The notes under the pieces are model-generated. The model made no database searches. It saw only the letters and a list, made by a program, of their open reading frames with translations, and had not been told where the DNA came from. Positions 16,569 through 23,777 of a DNA stretch of 33,479 bases are shown here, piece by piece. Source of the stretch: a virus. The position numbers were made by a program, and so were the translations under genes. Each line of letters begins with the position of its first letter. Within the stretch, counting starts at the first letter, position 1. The stretch is taken from IMG/VR virus record IMGVR_UViG_3300048065_000269, positions 1 through 33,479 of that record, one strand, 5' to 3'.

Positions 16569-17788
16569 GCTGTATACCTCGCTGTCTGATATTCTAATTG
16601 ACAGTGTACACTACCGTGCCAGCCTGTCAACTTATTTTTTACTACGTTAAGATGGCGTTCAATATCTTCTTCATCCTGTCCTTGTACTGGTGGGTTCTTT
16701 GCAATCAATACCATCAAGTCAGCTTCAGCAGCCTTACCTGTACGTGAGCCTTCCATCATTGATTGGTTAAGCACAACCTTACCCTCTGCCTCTGCAGATA
16801 GCTGAGACATATAGAATACTGCACATTCATGCTGCTTGGCAATCATACGTGCGTGAACTGCGTTAGCTTTGAGGGCTTCATCTGCACGAGCAAACCCACC
16901 TGTCTTGGCAAACTTATCTCCCATGTCCAAGAGAACTATGTCAGGCTTGTATGCCTTGCATACACTCTCTACCCAATTCATGTCACGTCCTGTAGCATCC
17001 TTGATCTTGATACGTTCCTTGACAGGCGCATACAAGTCACGTGCCTTACTAGGATTAGCCTTTACCTCTTGCATAGTCATGCCTGTGGCAGCAGTCAGGT
17101 ATCTTGCACCTACACGGTGATAACCTTCCTCGTTACATAAGATAATACAGTTAGCACCCTGATGTGCAAACCCACCCGGACTAGCAATCAAGCTAGCGTG
17201 AAAGGATGTCTTACCAGTGTTAGGCCGCGCACCAATCTCAATCAAGTGACCAGCGTTCACGCCCTCAACCTTACGAACCAAGCTAGATATGTTGAATGTC
17301 CAACGTGCCTCAAGGTCATTACGAGCAAGTAGTGTTTCGATGTCAATGTCATCCCACTCAATACTCAAGTTAGGTGTGAAGTCATCACCGTATTGTTCAA
17401 GCATCTGACGCAACGGCTCAAGACTAGACTTGTCACCATTCACATAATCAAAACCCAAGTTAGCAATGTCTTCACCGATAACCTGTTGAAATAGCTTAGA
17501 TAATACTTCTTGTGCTACGTCACTGCCCATTGGCTGCTCACGTTTAATCTGCCCAAACAAACTACTGTACGATGATTTCTGTGCGGTAGTGAGGGTAGGA
17601 TTGTTAGCCATGAACAATGCCTCAATCTCGTCTGGCGTTACAGTACGCTCGTATCTGTCCATAGCTGCGTCAATTGATTGCTTGATCTTGCGTACATCTG
17701 AACTAAACAATCTGTCAGGGCAGCGAGAACCACGATGATCCTCGTAAAACTGCCTGTCCATCAAACTTCTAATCAGTGATAATTCCAT
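16565..17788 (-). CDS. Replicative DNA helicase, DnaB/gp4-C-like
   Basis: A 407-residue protein. Walker A is GARPNTGKTS (about residues 186-195, K193), Walker B is PDIVLLDMGD (D288), and the later block MEGSRTGKAAEADLMVLI fits the RecA-like helicase core of the DnaB/SF4 family. The N-terminal ~150 residues are helical (LFSSDVRKIKQSIDAAMDRY), as in DnaB-type N-domains. It would unwind the phage fork as a ring. Primase is a separate gene directly upstream overlapping by 20 bases, whereas T7 fuses the two in gp4. Its stop overlaps the polymerase start, so primase, helicase and polymerase are coupled. Confidence 0.9.
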   Translation of the reverse strand: MELSLIRSLMDRQFYEDHRGSRCPDRLFSSDVRKIKQSIDAAMDRYERTVTPDEIEALFMANNPTLTTAQKSSYSSLFGQIKREQPMGSDVAQEVLSKLFQQVIGEDIANLGFDYVNGDKSSLEPLRQMLEQYGDDFTPNLSIEWDDIDIETLLARNDLEARWTFNISSLVRKVEGVNAGHLIEIGARPNTGKTSFHASLIASPGGFAHQGANCIILCNEEGYHRVGARYLTAATGMTMQEVKANPSKARDLYAPVKERIKIKDATGRDMNWVESVCKAYKPDIVLLDMGDKFAKTGGFARADEALKANAVHARMIAKQHECAVFYMSQLSAEAEGKVVLNQSMMEGSRTGKAAEADLMVLIAKNPPVQGQDEEDIERHLNVVKNKLTGWHGSVHCQLEYQTARYTA

Positions 17789-18542
17789 TTAAATTCTCCA
17801 TATCTGTCGGGTCACGATATTTGATGTCATCTTTCAAACGTAGTACACGAACATCGTTCACGTGTCCACGTAATTCTTTTGCCATAGCCAGCGTCTTAGG
17901 TAATGCATCGGGGTCTAACGCTACTACGGCTGTCGAGAACTGTGCAAGATACCTTTTATGCGACTCTTGCAAACTTGTTCCAAGAAGCGCAACCCCGACA
18001 AAGTTACCGTAACCAACAACGGCTGCACTTACACAGTCCTCAACAACAACTGCGACTTTACCACAACCATGCGTGTATGGCAAGCCACTTTTTCCATATC
18101 TTTTCCATTTAGGTAAACGATATCCAGATAGCGATCTACCTGTTGCATCTATCATCTTACCTTCGTGCATGACAGGGAACACCACACGGCTTTCCTTTAC
18201 GTCATACAACAAACCTAATTCATCTATGTCTAAGCCCCACCTATCGCACCACCTGTTCATGTACACGTTGTCACGATGAGGTACGATGTAGGTAGGTAAC
18301 TCAAATGTACCCATAGCAAATTCTTCTGCGCCAGCAAAGCCAGCCTTTATATCTTCCACAGACAGATGCACACGTGTGCCACCTGATACCCTACAAGATA
18401 CCTTGTAGCAATTCCACACAAGACTGCCCATGTTATTGGTAGCTGTAAATGTTTTATATCCCTTACAGTTAGGACAGTTCATTCTTTTAGTCTCACCGTT
18501 ACTAAGACCTAAATCACTTACTATGTTATATATATTATTCAT
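17769..18542 (-). CDS. DNA primase (zinc-binding plus TOPRIM)
   Basis: A 257-residue protein. An N-terminal zinc ribbon has C23/C26 (CPNC) and C45/C50 (NCYKVSC); a linker with ATGRSLSGYRLPKWKRYG resembles the phage primase core; and a TOPRIM domain has E168 in VVVEDCVSA and D210-x-D212 in ALDPDA. It makes RNA primers for lagging-strand synthesis, partnering with the overlapping helicase gene. It corresponds to the N-terminal half of T7 gp4. AAAGGAA lies about 13 bases before the ATG, rather distant. The integrase gene lies 38 bases upstream of its start. Confidence 0.9.
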   Translation of the reverse strand: MNNIYNIVSDLGLSNGETKRMNCPNCKGYKTFTATNNMGSLVWNCYKVSCRVSGGTRVHLSVEDIKAGFAGAEEFAMGTFELPTYIVPHRDNVYMNRWCDRWGLDIDELGLLYDVKESRVVFPVMHEGKMIDATGRSLSGYRLPKWKRYGKSGLPYTHGCGKVAVVVEDCVSAAVVGYGNFVGVALLGTSLQESHKRYLAQFSTAVVALDPDALPKTLAMAKELRGHVNDVRVLRLKDDIKYRDPTDMENLNGIITD

Positions 18543-18580
18543 GTAATATCACTTTCCTTTGCGGCAGTTGAATGCTTATA

Positions 18581-19465
18581 TCACGAGTTCTTACGTGCTG
18601 TCAATGCATTATTTGCAGATACATACGTATTTTTTAGGTATGGCTTTACCGATTGTGGGTTAGCGTGTCCTGTAACCGACATGATTTGTCCTATACCCAC
18701 CTCTGCATCCACCATCTCTGTAACACCTGTGCGTCTTAGATCGGATAGGCGCAATTCTTTTGATAAACCCGCTTCATCCATCAGCTTACGTGCGTACAAT
18801 GGTAGCTTATACATTGTATAAGGATGATACGCACCCTTAAAGGGGTTAGGTTTGGGTGCTACATACTGTTGGAACCCAAATTCTTCCTCTTGTTGTATGA
18901 GCATATCAAGTAAGTCATCGTCAATAGGCAACTCTACCTGTGCATTTCTCTTCGATTGCTGTATCACGACACGTTTAGTCTCAAAATTTAACATATCCCA
19001 CGTCAGTAGTCTCATGTCACCTACTCGTTGACACCATTCATATGCCATGTGAGCAATCAAACCTATGTTACGAGTGCTAAAATCACTGTACGCAGCGTCT
19101 AGCAGTTTCTTGACATCTCCCTTCGTCCATACAACCTTACGCGGCTGTGTGGCTCTCCTGCGTACCGTAGCGAAAGGATTGATGTTACAGTGTTCCATTC
19201 TTACCGCGTAATTAAATACAATTCTAGTTACAGCCATGATATGATTCGCAGTCGAGATACCACGATCACACCACAGGTCATAAGATAACTTAGCTTGCTT
19301 AGTGGACATCTTAGTGACATCCACCTCGCCAATGACTACCCCCTCAACAGAGGTAGCCAATGAATTGTTTAGGCAATATTGATAGTGTGCCTTAGTTTCA
19401 TCACGTAAGTTCTTGAAATCGTGTGATAAATAATATTCATTAGCTACCTGTTTTAGTTTCATCAT
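18581..19465 (-). CDS. int: Tyrosine recombinase / phage integrase
   Basis: A 294-residue protein (293 if the second ATG, five bases after AGGAGA, is used). An N-terminal SAM-like core-binding domain (~1-105) has LSYDLWCDRGISTANHIMAV. The catalytic domain has R147 in CQRVGD, K172 in QQSKRN, R244 in LSDLRRTG, H267 in VTGHANP and the nucleophile Y276 in VKPYL. The usual first His of HxxR is Ser241 here. It would integrate or resolve phage DNA. It sits inside the leftward replication operon, overlapping the 67-aa gene upstream, with no repressor or excisionase recognised beside it, so lysogeny is possible but not shown. Confidence 0.9.
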   Translation of the reverse strand: MMKLKQVANEYYLSHDFKNLRDETKAHYQYCLNNSLATSVEGVVIGEVDVTKMSTKQAKLSYDLWCDRGISTANHIMAVTRIVFNYAVRMEHCNINPFATVRRRATQPRKVVWTKGDVKKLLDAAYSDFSTRNIGLIAHMAYEWCQRVGDMRLLTWDMLNFETKRVVIQQSKRNAQVELPIDDDLLDMLIQQEEEFGFQQYVAPKPNPFKGAYHPYTMYKLPLYARKLMDEAGLSKELRLSDLRRTGVTEMVDAEVGIGQIMSVTGHANPQSVKPYLKNTYVSANNALTARKNS

Positions 19466-19665
19466 ATTCTCCTAAATGTATTTGTTTTTTCATTCAGTTC
19501 TTCAAATACTGAACCCGCGCCAATACACAAGCCTACTGGATGAACTTTACTTTGTACCTTATGCAGAAGAGCATTGATAGCAAGGTTGGAATCAAGGGCT
19601 TGCACTTCACAGCGCAAGTACCCTTCCATACCCCTCATTTTAAATGTTATACGAAACTTCTTCAT
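19462..19665 (-). CDS. Small conserved hypothetical protein upstream of integrase
   Basis: A 67-residue protein; the start is the ATG at 19665, which overlaps the DUF932 stop (ATGA). The frame can be extended to 19701 but only into the DUF932 gene. Contents: KKFRITFKMRG (strand), MEGYLRCEVQALDSNLAINALLHKVQ (strand then helix), then VHPVGLCIGAGSVFEELNE. This is an alpha/beta pattern with no known motif. Its stop overlaps the integrase ATG, so its expression is coupled to integrase; a regulatory role is possible but not supported by any HTH. Confidence 0.6.
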   Translation of the reverse strand: MKKFRITFKMRGMEGYLRCEVQALDSNLAINALLHKVQSKVHPVGLCIGAGSVFEELNEKTNTFRRI

Positions 19666-20489
19666 GCTGCTACCGCCTGAAACTGTGGCGTATTTACCCA
19701 ATTAGCTACCTCAATCTCACGCATGAACAGAGACTTAGATTGTGTGTCGCTGCCAGTGTTACGCAGGGCAAAGCCATTACGCTCATCAGCATAGGTAGCA
19801 TAGTTAGTGAAGGCAGAATACAATGCCCACAGATTACGTCCTCGTGTGGCTACCTCTTGATTGTATAAGCCATACATCTTCTCTGACTTACGGTCAGACT
19901 TCATAATGCCCTCAAGCATAGCCTTGACATCAACGTGCATCAGGCTTGTGTTTGCCCAGCGTTGCATCTGTTCTGCCTGTGCAGTGAAGTCCTGTTGTGA
20001 CTTGTGCAGTTCAGTGATGAACCTGTCGAGGCTAAAGTTGCTGGTGTTCTTACGCATAACTTTATTGTGATCGCCTGTGATCTGCCCATTGAGACAGAAG
20101 AAGTCGATAGCACCAAAGATAGTGGTGTTAGAACAAGTGCCGTTGACACCATGCAGCGCAATAATACGCTTCATCAAGGTAGTCTCGTGCTTGTCAGTGG
20201 CAATCTTGGCAGTCACGTTGGGCAAGGTCATGTCCATCATAGCCCAGCCATCTTTATGTGCGCTGCGCCAATTGATCTGTGCGCCTTCCATGTCATAGTC
20301 AGACAGTGTTTCAGTCGTAGTGTCCATTACGTTGCGGAAGAAGTCACCATGTGATGCACAGGTAAACCCATTGCCTACGATACCAATGTAGTCACCAGTG
20401 TCACCGTTGATGACATACTTCTTATCGTCAACTTTAGTTGGCTCAAACTCAACATTGAAGTCGAGGTGTTCTGGAATATATTCTAGCAT
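19662..20489 (-). CDS. DUF932 family protein
   Basis: A 275-residue protein with the DUF932 layout: YIGIVGNGFTCASHGDFF early, a strand-rich middle (AHKDGWAMMDMTLP, VTAKIATDK), then the family block LHGVNGTCSNTTIFGAIDFFCLNGQI and DHNKVMRKNTSNFSLDRF. Proteins of this family are common in phages and plasmids and are of unknown function; a link to DNA metabolism has been suggested from context only. SD AGGAGA is six bases from the ATG, and a strong sigma70-like promoter lies just upstream (20520-20548), so this gene probably starts the transcription unit that includes integrase, primase, helicase and polymerase. Confidence 0.8.
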   Translation of the reverse strand: MLEYIPEHLDFNVEFEPTKVDDKKYVINGDTGDYIGIVGNGFTCASHGDFFRNVMDTTTETLSDYDMEGAQINWRSAHKDGWAMMDMTLPNVTAKIATDKHETTLMKRIIALHGVNGTCSNTTIFGAIDFFCLNGQITGDHNKVMRKNTSNFSLDRFITELHKSQQDFTAQAEQMQRWANTSLMHVDVKAMLEGIMKSDRKSEKMYGLYNQEVATRGRNLWALYSAFTNYATYADERNGFALRNTGSDTQSKSLFMREIEVANWVNTPQFQAVAA

Positions 20490-20519
20490 ATCTAATCTCC
20501 TATCGTTAAGTGATATTGT

Positions 20520-20548
20520 GTTATATATTATATTCTAGTAAATGTCAA
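20520..20548 (-). promoter_or_regulatory. Sigma70-type promoter, leftward, before DUF932 gene
   Basis: On the minus strand TTGACA (20548-20543), a 17-base spacer and TATAAC (20525-20520): 6/6 and 5/6 matches to consensus with ideal spacing. The predicted start of transcription is about 20513, some 23 bases before the DUF932 ATG. It lies in the only gap (about 60 bases) in this part of the leftward block. Confidence 0.75.
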
Positions 20549-20551
20549 CAC

Positions 20552-20803
20552 CTAGTAGCCCCAAACTTTTACTTCAACATTGTCATCGACAATGAGCCGC
20601 TTCAGTGCGTACCAAGCCTCGTCCATGCTACGTAAATCCTCGTAGCTAATCTCGCACAAGTCAGACACGGCCTGTCTGATAGGCACGAAAGCCTGTAACA
20701 TTTCCAGTACAGCCTGCTGCTGTTTAGGTGTCATGCTTTTCCATGTAGCAGCAGCTTGCTCTTGCCTAATCTCCCATTCTGATTTAACTTTTTTGTTTGG
20801 CAT
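20552..20803 (-). CDS. Conserved hypothetical protein, helical
   Basis: An 83-residue protein with SD AAAGGAG well placed before the ATG. Basic start (NKKVKSEWEIRQEQ), a SMTPKQQQAVLEMLQAF helix, a central helix VPIRQAVSDLCEISYEDLRSM and a C-terminal VDDNVEVKVWGY. The layout resembles a small all-helical DNA- or protein-binding fold, but no family is recognised. It precedes the promoter at 20520-20548 and is coupled to a 22-aa membrane peptide gene upstream. Confidence 0.6.
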   Translation of the reverse strand: MPNKKVKSEWEIRQEQAAATWKSMTPKQQQAVLEMLQAFVPIRQAVSDLCEISYEDLRSMDEAWYALKRLIVDDNVEVKVWGY

Positions 20804-20816
20804 ATCTATTCTCCTT

Positions 20817-20885
20817 TCAGTTTACTATTGCAGCTAAAATGTGAGCAATCAATTCGATAGCTATCCATCCAATTACATACTCCAT
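20817..20885 (-). CDS. 22-residue membrane microprotein
   Basis: An ATG at 20885, overlapping the stop of the preceding gene, runs to a TGA at 20817. The peptide is almost wholly one hydrophobic helix (VIGWIAIELIAHILAAIV) with a short polar N-terminus. It fills exactly the gap between two genes, and the SD of the next gene (AAAGGAGA) begins at its stop codon. Too short for statistical certainty; the alternative is plain intergenic sequence. Confidence 0.4.
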   Translation of the reverse strand: MEYVIGWIAIELIAHILAAIVN

Positions 20886-21403
20886 TGCTGCTTATCTTTC
20901 ATCCATTGTGGCATCTCACGGCCTTTGTTATAACGTGCAAACTTTGATTTGTCAACAACATAAAATGCACGATAGGCCATGATAGGCCAACGCTCATCTG
21001 TCTTGAGGTCATCATGACCACTGAAGCATTGAGGGTGCGGCGTTAATCCAACAGCACCTTCACCTGTCGTGTTTGGTATGTGCTTTGTGCCATGATACAA
21101 CGCAGCCTTATGCTTACCTGCCCCATGATCCTTGCCGTAGCGGTGTGTGTACTCACGCAGCATTGCGTCATACAGGGTGTATGCAAACTGGTAGTTAGCC
21201 TGTGTTTCCATAGCCCACAATGTGCATGGATGCTTCTGGTGTACTGGTTTGTATAGTCCATGCTCCTCTGCGTAGTCAGGTGCATGATGCCACAGGCTAG
21301 TGCATAGCATCTGCGCTTCTTCCAATGGCATCTTGACAATGTGCTGGTCACATAGCTGCTTGGCTATGGCATCGGGGTGGTGATCAATCAGAAATCTATT
21401 CAT
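20873..21403 (-). CDS. Conserved marine phage protein, DxHIVKMxxEExQML family
   Basis: A 176-residue protein from the ATG at 21403 (GGAG 10 bases upstream; a GTG at 21409 is also possible). The N-terminal block FLIDHHPDAIAKQLCDQHIV, then KMPLEEAQML, recalls a family widespread in T4-like cyanophages ('D-x-D-P ... CDKHVVKMILETAQLL'). A second conserved zone has KPVHQKHPCTLW and the last third has TPHPQCFSGHDD and WPIMAYRAFYV. The many His/Cys/Asp residues suggest metal binding. I do not know an established function and do not assign one. Confidence 0.65.
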   Translation of the reverse strand: MNRFLIDHHPDAIAKQLCDQHIVKMPLEEAQMLCTSLWHHAPDYAEEHGLYKPVHQKHPCTLWAMETQANYQFAYTLYDAMLREYTHRYGKDHGAGKHKAALYHGTKHIPNTTGEGAVGLTPHPQCFSGHDDLKTDERWPIMAYRAFYVVDKSKFARYNKGREMPQWMKDKQQWSM

Positions 21404-21602
21404 CTGCACAATTCTCCATGTACCATTTCTTGAAAGTGCGAAACGCCAGCAGCTTGTATGCTTCTAGGTCTAGGTTCTCCCAATCGGACAAGTCAATGCC
21501 AGCAACATCGTGAGTGTTCTCCATCTCACCATCTAGCATTACCATGATAGCGTTGGCTTCATTGCGTGTTAGCTGTAGCCATACTGTGTTTGATTTAGCC
21601 AT
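21396..21602 (-). CDS. Small hypothetical protein
   Basis: A 68-residue protein starting at the ATG at 21602, eight bases after a perfect AAAGGAGG; the longer frame to 21632 lacks an SD. Sequence: AKSNTVWLQLTRNEANAIMV (strand, then helix), acidic middle (DGEMENTHDVAGIDLSDWEN), helix (LEAYKLLAFRTFKKWY). It overlaps the 69-aa acidic gene upstream by 8 bases and the next gene by 8 bases. No family recognised. Confidence 0.6.
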   Translation of the reverse strand: MAKSNTVWLQLTRNEANAIMVMLDGEMENTHDVAGIDLSDWENLDLEAYKLLAFRTFKKWYMENCADE

Positions 21603-21801
21603 CGTAATCGCCTCCTTTATCACGCAACTCAAGTGTGTCTACATCAGCATCGTCACCGATGTATGAATAGTCGTAGTGAGGAAGATTGAATAAGGCAACA
21701 GTGCCATCTTCATTACGCACATAGTCATCCTCATCATGGTCATACACATACATAGGCATATCCCATACACCTATCGTGTATGCTTTATCAGGGTCAAACA
21801 T
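21595..21801 (-). CDS. Acidic small hypothetical protein
   Basis: A 68-residue protein from the ATG at 21801 (seven bases after AGGAG; an ATG at 21807 is too close to the SD). It is very acidic and tyrosine-rich: YVYDHDEDDYVRNEDG, YDYSYIGDDADVDTLEL. It overlaps neighbours on both sides. The charge pattern would fit a DNA-mimic or inhibitor of a basic host protein, but nothing specific is recognised. Confidence 0.55.
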   Translation of the reverse strand: MFDPDKAYTIGVWDMPMYVYDHDEDDYVRNEDGTVALFNLPHYDYSYIGDDADVDTLELRDKGGDYDG

Positions 21802-21964
21802 TGTCATTCTCCTTTCGTGGATAATATACCTCTACCATGCTGTCGCATTTAGGGCAAGCCAGTATTGTTACCATGCTAAACTCATCACCTCGTGCGTCAG
21901 CATACTCATCTAGGTCATGGTCATTGCCCCAGATTAACTTGGTATTACAGTGCCAACAGTTCAT
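21794..21964 (-). CDS. Small zinc-ribbon protein (56 aa)
   Basis: The ATG at 21964 overlaps the preceding TGA (ATGA); the stop at 21794 lies inside the next gene. Two knuckles, NCWHCN at residues 3-6 and ACPKCD at residues 37-40, are separated by an acidic linker (NDHDLDEYADARGDEF), and a beta strand follows (MVEVYYP). This is a treble-clef or zinc-ribbon pattern. Probably nucleic-acid- or protein-binding; role unknown. Confidence 0.65.
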   Translation of the reverse strand: MNCWHCNTKLIWGNDHDLDEYADARGDEFSMVTILACPKCDSMVEVYYPRKENDNV

Positions 21965-22098
21965 ATGTCAATCTCCTCATCCAATTCATCTATAACAGAC
22001 TTGGTGTAGTAACACAAGAAGTTACAGCTAGGGCATTGCTCTTGTACTGTTTCGTGCATCTCTACATGGTTGCAGTTAAGACATTCATGTTGTGTCAT
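21961..22098 (-). CDS. Small zinc-ribbon protein (45 aa)
   Basis: An ATG at 22098 overlapping the previous stop, ending in a TGA at 21961 that overlaps the next zinc-ribbon gene. ECLNCNHVEMHETVQEQCPS followed by CNFLC gives CxxC (residues 6-9) and CxxC (22-25) with 12 residues between, a minimal zinc ribbon, then an acidic C-terminal tail (DELDEEIDI). The two neighbouring zinc-ribbon genes may work together. No named family. Confidence 0.65.
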   Translation of the reverse strand: MTQHECLNCNHVEMHETVQEQCPSCNFLCYYTKSVIDELDEEIDI

Positions 22099-22304
22099 TG
22101 TCTTGCTCCTATCACCCAATCTTCTGCGGTATCCTCTGCATATTGCTGCGAGTGTCCAAGCAGATTAAGTTCATCCACAATAGCACCATCCTGTATAAGC
22201 ACAATGGTATAGCTGCCATCAGGTTCTTTGAATACACACGACTTGCGGTATGATATGTCACCTCGTGAGCAATCTTCATCACTGTAAAACTCATGCAACA
22301 GCAT
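22095..22304 (-). CDS. Small hypothetical protein
   Basis: A 69-residue protein from the ATG at 22304, six bases after AGGAGA; an in-frame ATG at 22310 touches the SD. It contains ISYRKSCVFKEPDGSYTIVL (two beta strands around a turn), then IVDELNLLGHSQQYAEDTAE (helix) and a short end. A small alpha/beta fold is likely. It overlaps the DUF1281-like gene upstream by 14 bases and the zinc-ribbon gene downstream by 4. Confidence 0.55.
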   Translation of the reverse strand: MLLHEFYSDEDCSRGDISYRKSCVFKEPDGSYTIVLIQDGAIVDELNLLGHSQQYAEDTAEDWVIGARQ

Positions 22305-22800
22305 CTTCATTCTCCTCTGCATACTCAGCTATACGCTCACCAATACCAAACTCAAGGTCAAGTTCAGGGTAATCTTCCACTACACTTTCCACATCAGTGG
22401 TACACCAGTCATCACCATCGGTGTATTCACCAATGTATCCCCAGCCTTCATCAAGGTAACGTGCATTGATTTCAAAGCCCATGTCCACCAGCTTGTCAAA
22501 GACAGGGATAGGTGGCGACCATGCAGTGTAGAAGTACAGTTGCATTGTGTTAGCATTAATGCGAGTGCATTGTGTTTCATACACATCCCACTTTGTACCC
22601 CAGTTCTCTAGCCGCCATTCGTACCAGCCTTGCACTTCATAGTTATCTGAAATACCAGAAATCTCTAACAACTTCTCATCCATAGGGATAAGTGTCTGGC
22701 ATAGAGGTGTGTCCTCTGTGTTCATGATATTGTAAATCATGTCAATCTGTTGGCTGTCATCGTGTGACAGGATTACTCTGTTATCTGTGTGATTAGGCAT
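22291..22800 (-). CDS. Api92-like / DUF1281-type ferredoxin-fold protein
   Basis: A 169-residue protein. MPNHTDNRVILS at the start, then WYEWRLENWGTKWDVYE and LYFYTAWSPPIPVFDKLVDM are signatures I associate with the Api92-like (DUF1281) phage family, which has a ferredoxin-like fold. The C-terminal ~45 residues are strongly acidic (TDGDDWCTTDVESVVEDYPE). SD AAGGAGA is ideally placed. The family occurs in many phages and mobile elements without a proven role. It is in the middle of the accessory small-gene cluster. Confidence 0.7.
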   Translation of the reverse strand: MPNHTDNRVILSHDDSQQIDMIYNIMNTEDTPLCQTLIPMDEKLLEISGISDNYEVQGWYEWRLENWGTKWDVYETQCTRINANTMQLYFYTAWSPPIPVFDKLVDMGFEINARYLDEGWGYIGEYTDGDDWCTTDVESVVEDYPELDLEFGIGERIAEYAEENEDAVA

Positions 22801-22801
22801 A

Positions 22802-22942
22802 TCATTTCTCCTTCAATGCATCCATTACTAGGTATATAATTATAGCCAAGCCTACTACCAGATACCCAACAATGAACAGGTCATCCATGCCCACATCAGG
22901 CATCTGGTTTTGTAGGCACAGGATTGTGTTGCAGTTAAGCAT
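22802..22942 (-). CDS. Small single-span membrane protein (46 aa)
   Basis: The ATG at 22942 overlaps the previous gene's end (ATGCTTAA); the stop is at 22802. The N-terminus carries two Cys (NCNTILC), then one clear membrane helix (LFIVGYLVVGLAIIIYLVM), then a short charged tail (DALKEK) whose last codons contain the SD of the next gene. Topology and function unknown. Confidence 0.6.
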   Translation of the reverse strand: MLNCNTILCLQNQMPDVGMDDLFIVGYLVVGLAIIIYLVMDALKEK

Positions 22943-23153
22943 TGCCCTCTACTGTGGTATGACACGTGCTTTTGATTTTCTCCCACTCATCATCGTCTAG
23001 TTTTTGTTCGATGATTTCCCACTGGTCTACAATGGTATGCCACAGTTCCGGTTTTTCTTCGCGCATCTCAGGCTGAGTGTGGAAGATTTCTAGGTAGTCC
23101 TCTTTCATGGTATGAAACGACATGCGTTCCGGCTTGGTTAGTAATTTAGTCAT
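22935..23153 (-). CDS. Small hypothetical protein
   Basis: A 72-residue, Glu/Trp-rich helical protein (PERMSFHTMKEDYLEIFHTQ, PELWHTIVDQWEIIEQKLDD). Its SD leader AAAAGGAGATAGCACATG is identical to that of the 124-aa gene at 12280. It overlaps the 46-aa membrane gene downstream by 8 bases. No family is recognised. Confidence 0.6.
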   Translation of the reverse strand: MTKLLTKPERMSFHTMKEDYLEIFHTQPEMREEKPELWHTIVDQWEIIEQKLDDDEWEKIKSTCHTTVEGNA

Positions 23154-23168
23154 GTGCTATCTCCTTTT

Positions 23169-23777
23169 CTAGTCACCAAATGTCTGATAATACATATCAT
23201 TATACAGTTCTTTACCTAGAGTAATTAGCTTTTTCTGTTCACTCTGAAGCAGATTAAACCATGTATCTGATGAGCAGTCAACAGGCCGAATACAATTTTC
23301 TAACAGTCCCCGCAAATGTTTCTCACATGCAATTATGTAGTGGTCAAAGCTAGGCTTTTGCTTTAGGTAGCCATCACCATCCCAATCAAATTCCTTGCCT
23401 TCACTGTCTACAATTTTATCGTCTTTGTCCACCCACAAATCCCAATTAAAATGATCACTGACTACCTCATCCCAAAACCAATCTAAATTGGCAGGACTGT
23501 TATCGCCATCGTCAGTCACATCCCTAAAAAGAAACGTAGGTTCACCAGACGTAAATTCATCGTACTGATTTTTGTGGTGTTTGTCAAAGAAATCTTCTAT
23601 GACAGGCCTACAAAGCATAGCAACATCCTCATCGTGAAAGGTTGCCCAAACATCTTGCTCGTCATCATCTGCATCATGCATTGCCTCATCCCAACCCAAC
23701 AGATCAGGACAGCCCCTGCTATCAAACTCAGGAACAATCACATTGTAATATTCAATTCCAGCTACAATCTTAGTCAT
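23169..23777 (-). CDS. Highly acidic hypothetical protein (202 aa)
   Basis: Rich in Asp/Glu and Trp over most of its length (WDEAMHDADDDEQDVWATFHDE, DKDDKIVDSEGKEFDWDGDG), with a less acidic C-terminal helix region (SEQKKLITLGKELYNDMYY). No signal peptide or membrane segment. It is the largest protein of the accessory cluster and unrecognised. The acidic, aromatic character would suit DNA mimicry or binding to a basic host factor; inference only. Confidence 0.6.
   Translation of the reverse strand: MTKIVAGIEYYNVIVPEFDSRGCPDLLGWDEAMHDADDDEQDVWATFHDEDVAMLCRPVIEDFFDKHHKNQYDEFTSGEPTFLFRDVTDDGDNSPANLDWFWDEVVSDHFNWDLWVDKDDKIVDSEGKEFDWDGDGYLKQKPSFDHYIIACEKHLRGLLENCIRPVDCSSDTWFNLLQSEQKKLITLGKELYNDMYYQTFGD

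Noticed and set aside
9490-18542. Long plus-strand ORFs opposite RNR, polymerase, helicase and primase
   Set aside because: They are antisense to well-supported genes, have no SD or family signal and show the usual shadow composition.
20873-21403. Pyrimidine-dimer glycosylase
   Set aside because: The family has been loosely linked to that name in my memory, but T4 endonuclease V residues do not align, so no function is assigned.
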